Positions 9,736 through 22,402 are shown, counted from the stretch's first letter. The stretch is DNA of 64,000 nt from Byssothecium circinans (GCA_010015675.1 ML976983.1:1175957-1239956); one strand, 5' to 3'. Made by a program: numbers and translations. The notes: generated by a model not told the origin, from the letters alone.

Positions 9736-11765
9736 TCAGTGTTTTAGGGGTGAAACTGTATATACATTCGCTGTTGTGACACTATGATCAACCTTGATTG
9801 TGTGGATTACAGGTGGTCGTTCAACAATTGGGTGGCATACCTCTTATGACGGACACAATCGACTGCCCTTGTTATTTGCTACCTTCATGTGATCATCCTA
9901 TTCACAAAGACCAAAGCTCACGTGCAAACGTAGATGTTGGGTAGAGACGGCGTTGTGTAATTAGGAGTGACTTAGATATCGTATAATCCTGAACATCATT
10001 CGCCCTGCGCACAGAAAACTGAAACAGTGTTTTAGAACGCTCGTATTTTGCCAATTTCAGGAGCCTCACACGATCTGACAGCGCTGCAAAGCTGTGATAC
10101 TTTTCCTTCTCGAGCGCCTCGCCAAGTTAAATCTGTACCATCAGCCCTTACCAGTAAATGCTTCCCCCTATTCTACGTTAGGGGGGTTTCCCAAGCTTGA
10201 TATAAACCTTAAAGCGACTCTAAAAAAGTCTATATCAGCCCACTCCCTTAGCGCCCCACACCCATACTAATGAGTTTTCGCATCAGAGCCTCCTCCACTT
10301 TAAGGACCTAATATAATTTTCCAGTTAAAATTGATGAAAACTTTATATAGCAAAGTAATAGCGCTGCTTCTTAGCTATAAAATAATATATTTATTAAAAG
10401 ATTTAGATAAGAATCAGTTGGTTATAGAGGTTTAAAAGTAACCCTGAATACATATCAAACATTCATAACGGGCTTGGGAAATCCCCTATTGTCTTTATGT
10501 TGCTGTTATATCTGTTTGGTTCATATGGATAGCGTCAATGCAGGGGTAGTATGACTTGAAGGTTTTCTATCATACCGGAGCATGCCGTCTACGGTGCATG
10601 TGAGGGCTTGGTTTCTGGCATCGTCGCATAGCATCCATCGATCAAAATTGGTTGCTCGTAGCAGCAGAGAACGACATTATCGTAAGGAAGTTCAGCATGA
10701 CCTTGCACAAATCAATTGTGTGAGATCTGAGCGGTTGACGTACCTAAGGCAAAATGCACTTCCATCGTAATATCGACTTGGACCTTGCTTCGTTCTCTAT
10801 TCCTTAAGTGTTGCTTCCCGCCGAGTCTAGAACCTTTCAAAACGTGGTGGAGCGAATGCCGTGCAAGGATAACGCAATGGGCGGCTGAGTGAAGGAGAAC
10901 CTTGACCTTTATCCAGATAAGGCTAGCTTACCCAGCCGTTGCCATACGATTGCCGGTCGATCCCCCGCACGCGTCCCTGACATCAACACCATTCTCACGA
11001 CTCATGCCACCTTCAGAGGCACTATTATTGGATGCGTAACTTGATCGCGAGCCTGAACCATGTCCCGCAGCAAGAGTTGGAATACCGAAAGGCGGAGCGG
11101 CTCACAAGCCTACCTATGTTACGAACTGAGATTGGCTGTGTCAATTTCAGGCACCGAAGCCGGGCTCACAAACACGAAGTAGTCGTTAACGGATACGCCT
11201 CCATCGACTGCGAATCGTTCAATCTGTCGAGAAAAATACGCGCGGGCTGAGACACACCGGTGAAGAAAAGACTCCACCGCCGCCATCACTTCAAATGGAG
11301 AGCCACCAATATGGGCGCTAAAGCTGTCCAATAATTCTATACACCACCGCCTTCCAAGGCTGAGAATGGGGAGATTATATGGCGGATGTGCTACCCCACA
11401 ATATTCCTTTTTGGCGAGAGCTAGACTCAGCTGGATCTGGAACAGCAACTAATCTTCGTATTCTACGCGCTAGAATTACCACGCGCTCTACACATTGTAC
11501 CCCTAATTTATTGGGGGCTCGAAGCTAAGAGAATACAGCTTTCTTATGTCTACAAGAATGGCGACTATTCGTTTCTCTTCCTCGCTCGTGGACTTTCTCC
11601 CTCGCCACTGCTCTCCTCTTGTCGGTCCTTTGCTTCCTTAGCTGTCACTCATTCACTACGTCGTCGAAATTTGCTTTCGACGTCTCACACTCGTTCACCA
11701 TCGAGTAGCTTTCTATCTGAACCCACAATTCATACTAACCGGCGACATACCTCGCCAAGCCTAGA
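9736..11765. other. Gene-free region with an AT-rich island and a candidate MITE
   Basis: No gene is supported in this two-kilobase stretch. A candidate MITE lies at 10181-10486, and 10300-10450 is notably AT-rich. A minus-strand open frame of 109 codons at 11119-11448 shows no motif I can name. Confidence 0.5.
10181..10486. mobile_element. Candidate MITE with TA target duplication
   Basis: The left end GGGGGGTTTCCCAAGC (10181-10196) is an imperfect inverted copy of the right end GCTTGGGAAATCCCC (10472-10486). The two differ by a one-base length difference in the G run and one substitution. A TA dinucleotide lies immediately outside each end (10179-10180 and 10487-10488), as expected for Tc1/mariner-type insertion. 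The interior of about 275 bp is very AT-rich and non-coding. The structure fits a non-autonomous Tc1/mariner-related MITE. A chance inverted repeat cannot be excluded without other copies. Confidence 0.45.
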
Positions 11766-14700
11766 ATGTCAGTATACTCATTACCTCCACTCCCCTTGAC
11801 GAAACTAACATTACATCCAGGTATTTTTCAGACCCAAAGGCGAAGCTCGCTGTTGCAGCTCTGGCGCCATGGCTGATCTCGCTCTCTGCGTGTAGCCCTT
11901 TCGGAACTGTCAATAGCCCGACCATCCTGCACCAGCACAATGAACATCAGATGATCACACGTCTCGCTCTCCAATGCCAAGGAGATAAATCGGACGGGGT
12001 TTGCTTCGAAGCCGAGTCACTCAACAATCTCGCTGGCATCATTGGCGAAAACGGTGCGGTTGGATCTCCAGATACTCTCCCACCTGAAGACTCCGAGGCG
12101 CATTGCGACGACGCCGACTTCTTGAACATACCGGGCTACCCTCGCACTCGTGGTGAGGCTACGGCACAGCTTCAGCGGTGTGTCGATCATCTGAGAATGC
12201 GCTTCATCCAAGGAGTTAATGGTGCGGGACGCATGGTCGACGACGACAATAAGGTTATCGAGGATGAAGTCGATCTGCTTAGTTCCGATTACTGCGATTT
12301 TAGCCATCGAGATGCTTCTGATGATACCAGCAACAGAGCCAAGTGCACCGCTCTTGAAGGTTTAGGCAGAGCGTTACATGGCACCGAAGACTTCTACAGT
12401 CACAGCAATTGGGCTGACAAGGAAGATACCACCAGGGCCATTTCTGTGCTCAACCCACCTGGGCTGGCGAACACCTCCCCAGCTCCATTTATGGATCTCC
12501 GCGCCACTAGTCAGATTGTTGTACCTCAGGACCTCACTACGGGTTGCTTCAATGTAGCCGAGGTTCTCCCTGGTAATGGGGGAACCGGCTCATTTGGATG
12601 TCGCGATCGTGTCATCCATTTGAATCTCAACAAAGACCATGGTGTTGTTAATCCAGCTGGCGGAGGTAGCGTCACTCCAGATTCCGATGGTGTCCCTCGC
12701 AGTGCCGTGCCCGGGAACTTTGCTGCTGCAGTACGAGTAGCCGCTCTCGATGCGCGTGAAAGATGGAAGAACTTCCGAGATGAGCTGCGGATTCAACATG
12801 GCACCGAAAAATCTAATCTGATCATCTGCGCCATGGTACGCGACGACCCTGCAAAGGACTGCCGGAATAGGAAGATCGCAATAGTGGTCGACTCCTCAGG
12901 ATCCAACACCATCACCGATCCCTCCAACCTTCGTATCCGAGCTGCGAAAGATTTTAATGCGAAGCTTCTCACGGTCGCCCAAGCCGGTCAAGGTGTCGTT
13001 CCTGATAAGGTTGCTGTTGTCGACTTCGATGATAGTGCGAGATTGCTGTACGGCATGGGCGACCCGTCTGGCGCTGCCCTGATCTTCGATGCAATCGACT
13101 CCTCAGGTGGCACTAATATTGGCACTGGCATTGCTCTCGGTATTGATGAGATTATGAAGGACCAACCAGGAGTCTTTGCGAAACGGTCTGGCATGATCGT
13201 CCTGACAGACGGTGAAGACTTCAGTCCTGCGAACCAGGTTCTCCAACTCGCTCGTGCTAGGTTGCAGGGCATCCGCGTTAACTACGGTTTTCTTACCACC
13301 CCGACGAATCCGGTCACTAAGCGATCACTGGCGAAGAGGGATCCGGACCCGAACGTGGTTGCAGCTATTCTGAGCACTGGTGGAACCTTTGCGATCATCC
13401 AGTCTGCAAAGGCCCAGAAGAACTTCATCGACCTCGTCGTTGCTCGCGGCGCTACCGATATCGACGGTGTCGTGGACAGCACTCTTCTCACATCAGGCGT
13501 TACTGTCACGGAGCACATCACGTCTAACAAGACCTCTCATCAGTTCACCTACTCTGCTTCCTCCGGAGAGGCCATGAATTTCACCCTCGCAGTTGTCACC
13601 ACCGGCCAAACTGTTTTCGGCGTGCTACGCGACATCCGTGAAAACGTGGACGTTGCGACGTTGAACGCAACTTCGCGCAGCCCTTCCACAATCAGGTTCG
13701 CTGCCACCAAGAAGACCGAACTGGAGTTGATCGTTTCCTCCCCTTCAGCAAACTTGACTGAGATCATCTTCAGCGTCGGCATGGATACGAATATGGCTGA
13801 CAAGAACGAGACCACGACTTCGTCTTCTACCATGCCAAGCAGCACAAGTTCCGTACGCAACGCAACGTCAAGCACTTACTATCCAACTGTAAATGTGACG
13901 AAAACTAACCCGTCAGCGTCCTACTCAACCGCACTGAACACCAACTCCTCGGGCATACACTACAACCCAACTTCCATCATCCCGTACCCCAGCTCCAAAC
14001 CCTCTCAACCTATCAAATCAAGCTCCGGTATCATCCACTAGTAAGTCCCCCCTCCTAACCAGCATGACCAACACCTAATCCTCTCCAGCACCCACATCTC
14101 CACCAGCGTCTGCACAACAACCAGCGAAGTAACCACCGTATGCGACGGTCCCCTCACGCGCACCCTCACAATCTACCCCACATCCCGCTACACCGACATC
14201 GTCACCAGCACCATAAAACACTACCCCACCGCCCCAGCATGCCCGTCCTGCAACAAACCATCTTCCAAGCCCTCCGCGCACCCGCCAGCGACCTCATCCC
14301 CTCCATCCTACGAAAGCTGGGTCTCCTCCGCCTACGAGTGTCTGAAAACCGGTGCTCCGACCGCATACCCCTCAAACCCCGCACCCGGGTACTCGCGCCA
14401 ACACTCCTCCGCATCAAGCGGACCAAAGTACTCCACCATCCATAATCCCTCAAAACCTCCGCATTCATCGGCGCCAGGTCATCCTCCCGCATTAACACCG
14501 CAGACTGTGAAGCCTAGTTCCAACATCAACCCCCCGACCTACGGCACACCCGCACCAGGCAGCCAGTACACTAAAGTCACAGTGACGTATCTTTCCTCTC
14601 CGACAGGCTCTGTGCCTTCTTCGGTGTACCCCGTGAACCCGCCCCCGGCACCGCCGGTGGGGACGAAGGGGACTAGTGTGTATGTGCAGGGTAACGCCAA

Positions 14701-14833
14701 TGCTACTGCGACGACGAATGGGACAGTGCCGGCGGCGGCGAAGTTTACGGGTGGGGCGATGGTGTATGGGGTGGGGGATGTTTTGGGGGGTATGGTGGGT
14801 GCTGTTGTTGCTGTTGTTGGGTTTGGGCTTTGA
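11766..14833 (+). CDS. HET-C-like, vWA-domain, GPI-anchored surface protein
   Basis: The model joins 11766-11767, 11821-14040 and 14089-14833 (988 residues). The 53-nt first intron (GTCAGT donor, CTAAC branch, CATCCAG acceptor) splits the start codon as AT|G. That gives a start MYFSDPKAKLAVAAL leading into a hydrophobic signal sequence. No other in-frame ATG precedes this segment, but the start remains inferred. Residues around 187-198 (HGTEDFYSHSNW) match the heart of the HET-C domain of heterokaryon-incompatibility proteins. A von Willebrand A domain follows, with MIDAS residues DSSGS (Asp358), GGTN (Thr432) and LTDGED (Asp464). The last 300 or so residues are Ser/Thr/Pro-rich, typical of a heavily glycosylated stalk, and the C-terminus is a hydrophobic tail after a small-residue site, typical of a GPI anchor. 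It is probably a cell-wall or plasma-membrane protein. Its ligand is unknown. Confidence 0.8.
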
Positions 14834-15415
14834 GGTCTAGGCGCTGAGGGGGATGTGTAGGATTTTGTGTTTGTGGGGAGGAGTGGAATGGGTTGGAGGA
14901 AGGAAGGAAGGGGAGTGCGCTAGGATGTAGTGGATATAATGTTAATTAATGATTTCTGAGAATATTCGTATGAAATGGAAAATGGAAGACGAGAGAACTC
15001 CAAAGAATAATCCTAGCGCGTGGGAGAAAGATATGTCACTGTCATTTTCGTATGTATGACCCACCCTGCGGAGGCAAAAGCCCAACCGGTCTACAGTAAG
15101 GCCCGTCATCCGAAGCACCACCGTCTTTCAAACCTTCCAGCAATCCCCAAGCACGACTCAATCTCACGACCCAAGAACCTCCAAGAGCGCAACAACAACC
15201 TGCGTCCCAACCCCACTCACATTAGGCACACGCGTCCAAACAGGCCTCGTCACCAATCTCACACAGCTCCACAGGGCCTTCAAGCAATCCCTGCATAGGA
15301 AGAATACATATCTCATACAGACCCATATAAAAACCCATCCATGAGCCAGATACCACCAGCAGTGGAAGTATACACGGCCCAGAGTGGCCGAGAGTCTCCA
15401 TGCCTCGAAGCGTTC
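14834..15415. other. Intergenic, convergent 3' flanks
   Basis: This is the space between the 3' ends of the HET-C/vWA gene and the permease gene. I see no supported gene. Confidence 0.45.
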
Positions 15416-17513
15416 CTATCGTTTAGTCCTCAGCTCGCTCGAGCTATAGACGGGGACACTTTGCAATTTGGTTCCCGCGGCTCTTCTGTCCTTGATAAAG
15501 TCCACCGGAGGTTCGTAGTACTTGGATCCGTGGACCATGTATGCGAATGCGGAGAGGGTGATGGTGCCAGTCCATACGAGCGGTGCCCAGTTCGCGGAGG
15601 CTGTGGTGACTGGCAGCTCGGTGGGGAAGCAGGCAAAGATCATGATGAAGATGCAGTAAATGAAAGCGAAGAGATTGATGGGAGTCCCGTAGCGACCGAG
15701 AGAAAAGCGTCGAGCAGGTATCTCTTTGTTGGTGAGACGCCTGTAGAGAAGGCAGCCTATTGAGATTGTGTACGTGGAGAGAAGGCCAAGGAGACAGAGA
15801 GAGGTTATGCTTTCGAAAGCGAGGATACTACCCATATTGGCGAGACAGAAAAGGCCGGCGAGAAGGGTGGTAATATACACTGAGTGTGTCGGTACGTTTT
15901 TGTCCTTGTCTATGACGCTGATCCATTCGCTGAAAGGGAAGCCCTTGTCCCTTGCGAATGCCCAGACCTCCCGGGAAGCAGTCGCGAGAGCCGTGATATT
16001 GCCGCAGAACATTAGCGTGTGGAGAATAAACACTAGAATGAACGTTAGATGAGGTAGACCAGCTCGCTGGAAGAGGCCGATATGTGGAGCGTCTGATTGA
16101 AGGACGTCATCGATAGGTCCGATGCAGAGGAGCATGGTGATGAGCATGACGAGACCGAGAATTCCGTTGATAACGTATGACCAGAGCATGTTGCTTGGTA
16201 CGGCAGTGGAAGCGTTCGGGACCTCTTCCGAGATGTGGACAATGGCGTCAGATCCTGATATTGTTAACGGGTATTTGAACATTAACACTGAGGGAAAACT
16301 GACCCAAGTTGCAGTAGATCCTATTATCTGTCAGTAGGGATAAATAAGATCTCGAATGGGGTTAAACTTACACGCTCACTTGGCTGATAAGACATGCCAT
16401 GCCCACATTACTCGAACCACTTGACGATGTGGCATGAATGAAAATGTCGTAGGGGGAATTGGTACGACCAATGTTGGCGACTATCAACGCAATCACCATC
16501 GCAACCAAACCGACGAGGTGAAGCCCCAAAGCCCAAAATTGCAGACCCGGCAGAATCTTCGATCCCCAATTATTGACAACCATAGCAAGGCAAATAAAAC
16601 CAAGCATGACGAGAGTCAATTGCCAGCTTTGTAATTCGAATGAGGAGTTGGTGACTGAGATCATGTCCTGAACGAGAGCCGCGGAGACATATGCTCCGCT
16701 TGACACACTGGCAATCCATCCGAGAGACGACATCCACCCAGAGATATAGCTGAGCCATTTCTGATATTGAGCGGGGGCGAGTTCGCTAGTCCAGGAGTAC
16801 ATACCGCCGGATGTCGGTGCCATACTCTCAAGCTCAGCGAGACTCAAGACCACAGTGGAAAAGCAGATGGTGGTTGCAATGAACGTCCAGAAGATGCCAC
16901 CGAAGCCGCCATTTGCAAAACCACTGCTAAGAGACACGAGCACATACTCCCAGGTTGCTACAAGGTATTAGCCGCGGTCTAACAAGGAGTAAAGGCAAGA
17001 CTGGCCAAAGTTTAAGCGTGGTAAAGCGTTACCAAATTTTCTGCACCAGGGTTTCAGTAAAACGACAGGCAACTCACACATGTACAGCGAAGCAAACCCA
17101 AACACGCTCCAATATCCGAAGTTCCGCTTGAAGACCTGGGCCTTTCCTAGACGCTGCATATCCGACACATCGTTTGTTGTGCTGTTCGCGTCGTCAGTGG
17201 GGCTAGGTGTTGCATGCTCTGGGTCATTGCTATTGCCACCATTGGTGGGAGCGATGGGGCGTAGGGTTGCGCCAGACGAAGAGGCAGGGGAAACACCATG
17301 CAGGACGGGAGCAATGATATCAGTCTCTCCACCACACACTGTGATAGCGGGAGTGCCGTCCTGGTGAATGAGAGTGGGCGTTTTCGATTGGCCCTGTAGT
17401 GGAGCTCGCTGCGTGGAAGCAAAGGTACGCTTCGACGTTGGTATGGTAGCTGGCTTGGGCAAAGGTGCCATCTCGATCGCCATGTCATCTTCGAAACGGT
17501 CGGTCCTAGCCAT
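15416..17513 (-). CDS. APC-superfamily amino acid/choline/GABA-type permease
   Basis: Four exons on the minus strand (17513-17078, 16957-16372, 16320-16304, 16254-15416) give 625 residues. A hydrophilic N-terminus of about 130 residues precedes the first membrane helix (RNFGYWSVFGFASLYM). About twelve helices follow, with family hallmarks such as the Gly-rich FANGGFGGIFW, SGGMYSW and the conserved SDAIVHISEEVPNA. These fit the fungal GABA/choline/amino-acid permeases of the APC superfamily, which import nitrogenous solutes at the plasma membrane. The third exon is only 17 nt and encodes the IYCNL link between QVSV and GSDAIVH. Without it the family sequence does not join. The frame stays open upstream to an ATG at 17756, so an 81-residue N-terminal extension is possible. 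The start at 17513 was chosen because that extension looks unlike a permease tail. The substrate is not resolved. Confidence 0.85.
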
Positions 17514-19028
17514 AGCGATTAGTAAATGATTGGGGATGTTTTCACGAAGAACACGAAGAATGGTGTGTTGATTGATGCGATAAGGTAGTGTGCGGTGTGG
17601 TGTGGGGAGAAAGGCGCGATGTTTGTTTATGTCGGGTCCCACGCTAGTCATTTGGGAGGGAAGGTGCGCTGGGAGGTTGAGTCGCTGATTCCACATGCGC
17701 TCGACATATTCGTCCACCAGCTCGGCCAGCATATTTAGCATCACACTCCGTGCCATCTACTCTGTAGCATCGTTGACTACCTCGACTGATACCAGCGACC
17801 CTCAAACATACCCGTGGACGTCTTCACTCCTAGCCTTCCTTGCGTCTTATATCCTTCCTGTCTCTGAGTATCCGGCCCAGGACATGTTGGCAGCCTGCAC
17901 ATGCAGCATCCAGATCGTAATGTCGATGAGTATATGCGTACTGATCGTCGAAAACCCTTCTTGCTATCCAGTAGGCCATCTCTTTGCGGTAAAGAGTATT
18001 GCAAGGTTGGCAGCTGGCGAACAGCATCCGGTGAGGAGTAGTGCTGGGGCAATTACCGGAAAACAGCTGAGTAGCCCGTTTCTAAGGGCATCGAATTACC
18101 GTACACCAAGATTGACTGGATGACACCTGGGGCGATCCCGCACGTTATCTGACACCAGAGAGAGGATATGATTGGAGAAATGGCGCAGTCGCAAATGTAG
18201 AAGAACTTGCGATGCTGCGTGTGTGGAACCGAGTCTCATGAATTGTCTCGTTAGGGAATTGGGGGTAACTGCTAGGGTTTGATTTGGACTCTACAGCGCC
18301 CGGGCCTGTATCTCTGCAGTTACGTGGTGGGTGGAAACATACATATAAAGTACAGAAAATCAACCCATTAAAGCTCCATTATCAAGGCTAATTGACCAAT
18401 ATGCTTCCGTTCGTACACATTTCCACGTTCGGGTACGCAAACGTTATCCTATTTACGTCCTTCATCACAACCATAGGAGGTGAAGCCCGCGTGAAAGGAC
18501 GGCGGACATCTTTGTTCGTATTCGACGCAAAGAAGACATCCTTTATCCTTCTTACCAAAATGACTGGTGTTCGGAAAATAGGTGGGCCTCAAACAACTCC
18601 CAACGCTTCAAAGGTGTGACAAGATTAACTCTCTGAACTTAGCTTCCCTAATGGATAATAGTGAGCTGGAAAAGATGCTTGAGAAATCGGGCAAAACTAG
18701 GATCACGGTGGGGATTGAAGAGAATGTCACGTAGGCTTGATTGACGCGAGAAAGTAAACAAAAAGTTGTTCACTGCAAGTGATGCGATTACGTGGAATGT
18801 GTGGACGAGATCCGGAGAGCAAGCGGAGGACGCAATAGAAAAGGGTCGAATTCACCGTCATAATGTTTCATTGTTTACCAATATAACCATAGCCTATACA
18901 TGTCTGTCATTCGAATTTAATGAGAGTAATCTTGTGCCTCCCCTCGCCTCCCACCATCCACTTTGACCCATTCCTTCCAGGGCTCCAATGAAACGATACT
19001 CATGGGACGTCGAATGCCTGAACCTTGT
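17514..19028. other. Intergenic, permease promoter side
   Basis: No gene is supported. The first 240 bp are open in frame with the permease and could hold an upstream start. A plus-strand open frame at 17695-18123 has no recognisable motif. Confidence 0.45.
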
Positions 19029-19274
19029 TTAAGGTGACGGCAGATAAACAGCGTGTGCGCAGGCATGAAGGCAGCCATGTCGAGCGGCATGGCAGCCGAT
19101 GTGGCCGAACCAACCGAGACCGAAAGTGGCGTATCCGGAGAGGTGAGCAGCACCGTCGCAAACAGCAGCGGCACTAAGACAGGCGGCAACGCAACCGACG
19201 GCCGTAGCAGGCCCGGCCGAGGCGATGGGAGCGACGGCAATGATGGTCGGGATGATAATGGTGGAGAACTTCAT
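19029..19274 (-). CDS. Small cysteine-rich secreted protein, zygote-specific (Zys3)-like
   Basis: This 81-residue protein starts at 19274, the ATG that opens a clean signal peptide (MKFSTIIIPTIIAVAPIASA). The mature part of about 61 residues is small-residue-rich and carries spaced cysteines in AVGCVAACLSAAAVCDG and later HIGCHAARHGCLHACAHAV. This layout recalls a family of short fungal secreted proteins annotated as related to algal zygote-specific Zys3, for which no fungal function is established. Several histidines near the cysteines could bind metal, but that is speculation. Effector-like behaviour is possible from size and secretion alone and is not shown. Confidence 0.6.
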   Translation of the reverse strand: MKFSTIIIPTIIAVAPIASAGPATAVGCVAACLSAAAVCDGAAHLSGYATFGLGWFGHIGCHAARHGCLHACAHAVYLPSP

Positions 19275-20089
19275 GGTGCTTGAGTTTGAGATGTCTTGAT
19301 AGCTGTAGCTAAAAGGTGTTGGAGTACGCAAACGTATGCGAGTGTGTTTGAAAGTGAGGTTGTGTAGCAACTGTAACTCTTTGTAATTTCGAAGGTACAG
19401 AACAAGATCGCGACTTTCAAGGGGATATTCGTGATGTTATATAGAAATGATGGCTCTAATTTTAGCTGAGCAGACATTCCATGCTAGGTCTTGGAAGAGC
19501 TCTGGTTCGGTGATCTGCCAAGAGGGAAGCATCGTGCCGCTGCAAGCCGACCAATAGATAGGCGTGCACATCCACCGTTCGTTAAAATGTCGCTGCTGCA
19601 TGGTGGCTGAACATTGGCACCATCGCATTTGCCCTAAATTCCGGTCAAGTATTGCTTCTTGCCGCTCTTACAGGTGCCAACATCGTCCTGCGAGTGCCAC
19701 ACATACGTCAGATGACAGTGAGGTGTGTGGACTTGAGCGGCGCTGAGGTGATGTCGCAGAGCCGGGAAGTGACTTGGTCACTGCAGCTCAGTTCATGATC
19801 ACCGATTGCCCTTCCGTCACCAAACTGAATTGAGAGTGGACCCAGGCAGGGAAACTGTGTTGTATTGGCTGTCGAGCATTTCATGCTCAATCTTACACCT
19901 TTGACACCAGCGATTCTGCAGCTTACCAAAGCTAAGCAACGATCGCCCACAGGACTTGAAAAACCGACCACCAAGGACTAGAGATTGAAACTCTTCACGA
20001 TTCTCTCACACTGGACTTGTTTGGTTTCTTAACGAGCTTTGTGCCCAGCATTGCTCCCGAGACGTTCAATCCTGAACAGGGAGCCTAAG
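19275..20089. other. Intergenic between divergent genes
   Basis: This stretch carries the promoter regions of the small secreted protein (minus) and the Clr5-domain gene (plus). I see no supported gene. Confidence 0.4.
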
Positions 20090-21614
20090 ATGTCTCCGCC
20101 GACACCTGCGGAATGGGACGCCATCCGTCCCATATTCACGGAGCTATATGAGAGACTTAGCCTAAAAGATGTTCAAACCGAACTAGAGACACGCGGATTC
20201 CACGCAAGGTGATATACCCCGTACTACCGTCGCTCAACGCGCTATACTCACCTTTCGGAATAGCGAACGCATGTACAGGACAAGAATAAAACATTGGCGC
20301 CTCGGCAAGAACAAGAAAGACGAGGTATTGCGCGGGACTAGAGAACATGAGGCCCAAGGCGAAACGACTTCGTACTCAATCCGGAGCGTCCCGATCCCTT
20401 CCGAAGAGGTTCATGAGTTCTCTACACCAGAAGGCATTGATAGGAGCGAAGTCAATAACTTTGAAAATCCGCGCAGTCGGATGCCGAGGGACATGATATG
20501 GAGCACGCTAGCGCCGTCTCGACAATTTAGCTGCGGTACAGATGAGCCTTCCTATGTGGAGCAGCGAGACCAGCTCCTTGACCTACTTGGTGCAGTAAAC
20601 CAGAATTGTCATGCCTCTAGCTTGATCGAAGCGCTTCGCCGGTTATCGAACAAAATACCAAAAGAGATAGCCCCTCAGCGATGGGAAAAATCATGGACCA
20701 ATTGTGTTCGGAGCATTCAGCAGCACTACACTCCCCTTTCGTCCCAGTTCTGGACCCTCGGAACGTTAGAGTCGGATGAGCCCCAGCTCTACCCTTCGAT
20801 AACATTTGGCTCGCTATTCTTCAAATATCACAATATGCGCACGCTTGGCGACCAAGAGGCTGCAGTTGCCACGATAGACGCAGCGTTTGGAATGGCTAGG
20901 CCGCTGCTGATGCAACCGGACCCGCGACTCCTGATCTATTTCCTGGAATCCATAGAATACACACGCGCCAGAGGCTACAACAGATTGGCGACGTATATGA
21001 TCCTACATTTTGCTCTGGAGGCGCGGACAGCTCTTGGGCTCAATCATCCTATCACGGTCTTCATGGCTTCTCTGCATCAATCCGACGACTCCACGTTGGA
21101 CAGGATTGTTGAGGTGGGCATACGATGCATAATCGACCAATTTTGCTTCCACATTGGCGGGGAGCACGTCGAAACTATGCGGCTATTGCTTACCGCCTCC
21201 ATGATTCTGAAGCACCAAAGGGCTTTTGACGAAGCATTTAATACTCTCGAAACGTTGATCGCCGTGTACCAAATGAAATATGGTCTTTGCAGCTACCAAG
21301 TGTGCCATGCGCTCGTAGATCAAGCGTATGTAAAGATAGAGCAGGTCCAGTATGACGAGGCGACGGAGCTGTTGAATCGGGCCATGGAGTTGCTGGACGG
21401 CGTCGTCGATTGGAATGAGCGGATAGAGAGCCGCGTTCGGTGTCAGGTATGCTTTGCAGCAGTCTCTGGGGCACGGGGTAACTTCGTGCACAAGAGGGAC
21501 TATCTTCAACTCGCCCTTGAGACAGGTAGGGTGCAGCTGGGTGATGAACACTGGATGATGAGAGATGCTCGCGCGTCACTTGTGACGGTTTCCTCGCATC
21601 TTAATCGGGATTAA
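20090..21614 (+). CDS. Clr5-domain protein
   Basis: Two exons (20090-20208 and 20264-21614) give 489 residues. The intron has GTGATA and GAATAG borders. The N-terminus reads AEWDAIRPIFTELYERLSLKDV...ETRGFHASERMYRTRIKHWRLGKNKKDE. This is the Clr5 domain, a roughly 50-residue helical module found at the N-terminus of many fungal proteins and named after a Neurospora regulator. The rest is helical with a tetratricopeptide-like feel: repeated stretches such as AFDEAFNTLETLIAVYQMKYG and YDEATELLNRAMELLDG have TPR spacing. A nuclear regulatory role is commonly assumed for the family but has not been shown for most members. No frame lesion is visible. The ATG at 20090 is supported because the spliced sequence runs straight into the domain. 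Confidence 0.85.
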
Positions 21615-22402
21615 CCTCGCTACACCGAGCACATACTGTTTCTAGTCTAGATTGCTTCAACTTCAGTTTTATCTCACCACAACGTGCAGTTTCCCCACCC
21701 TTTCCCCCCAGTGACATCATTACATGGAGATGTCGTATACATGGTTGTTGTATAGCTCCGCCATATCATAGTCGACGTGCAATGATGCGATGCCAGTGTA
21801 CTTTCTCGATGGTGAAGGCAGTTGGCGGGAAGATCCTACAGAGTGAAATTGAGAGAGCCTAATCCAGCGCGACGCGTAAGCAATGGTCAGTATGAGGGAG
21901 AGAAATGATAAAATAGCTGACAGCAATGCTCCAGCATACTGTTTGAGTCTGTTCAAGGTACTTCGGTGGTACACGACCGATCCGCTCCAACCTCACCCTT
22001 GCCATGAACGTCGGCACTGGATGGCATTGTGAAGAGAAGTTCTAGCCTTACGCTAGTCCTTACCTATTTTTTAGCTTGTATTAGCGTTAATTAGAAAGTT
22101 ACAGTGAGAGTGGAAGAGATGAGATACGAGAACATCCATCCCCCTTCTGCAGTTGATTGGCCCTTTCCACGCTTACGTCATCACCAAATCCCACCTTCAG
22201 CACGAGCCACTTTCAAACCTCAATCAATCACCAAAACCATCATCGAACAACAGTTGACCCAATTACTCACCAACAGCACTGCCACCACTCCAATTGACAA
22301 ACACCGCGTCCCGAGAAAAAAAATACTGCCAAACCACCAGACAGCGAAATCGACAGGCAAAAAAGGGAAGAGCTAGACCCAGAGGACCTGCGATAACGAA
22401 AA
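21615..22402. other. Intergenic, nothing recognised
   Basis: This is the 3' flank of the Clr5 gene and the promoter of the acetyltransferase gene. I see no supported gene. Confidence 0.45.
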
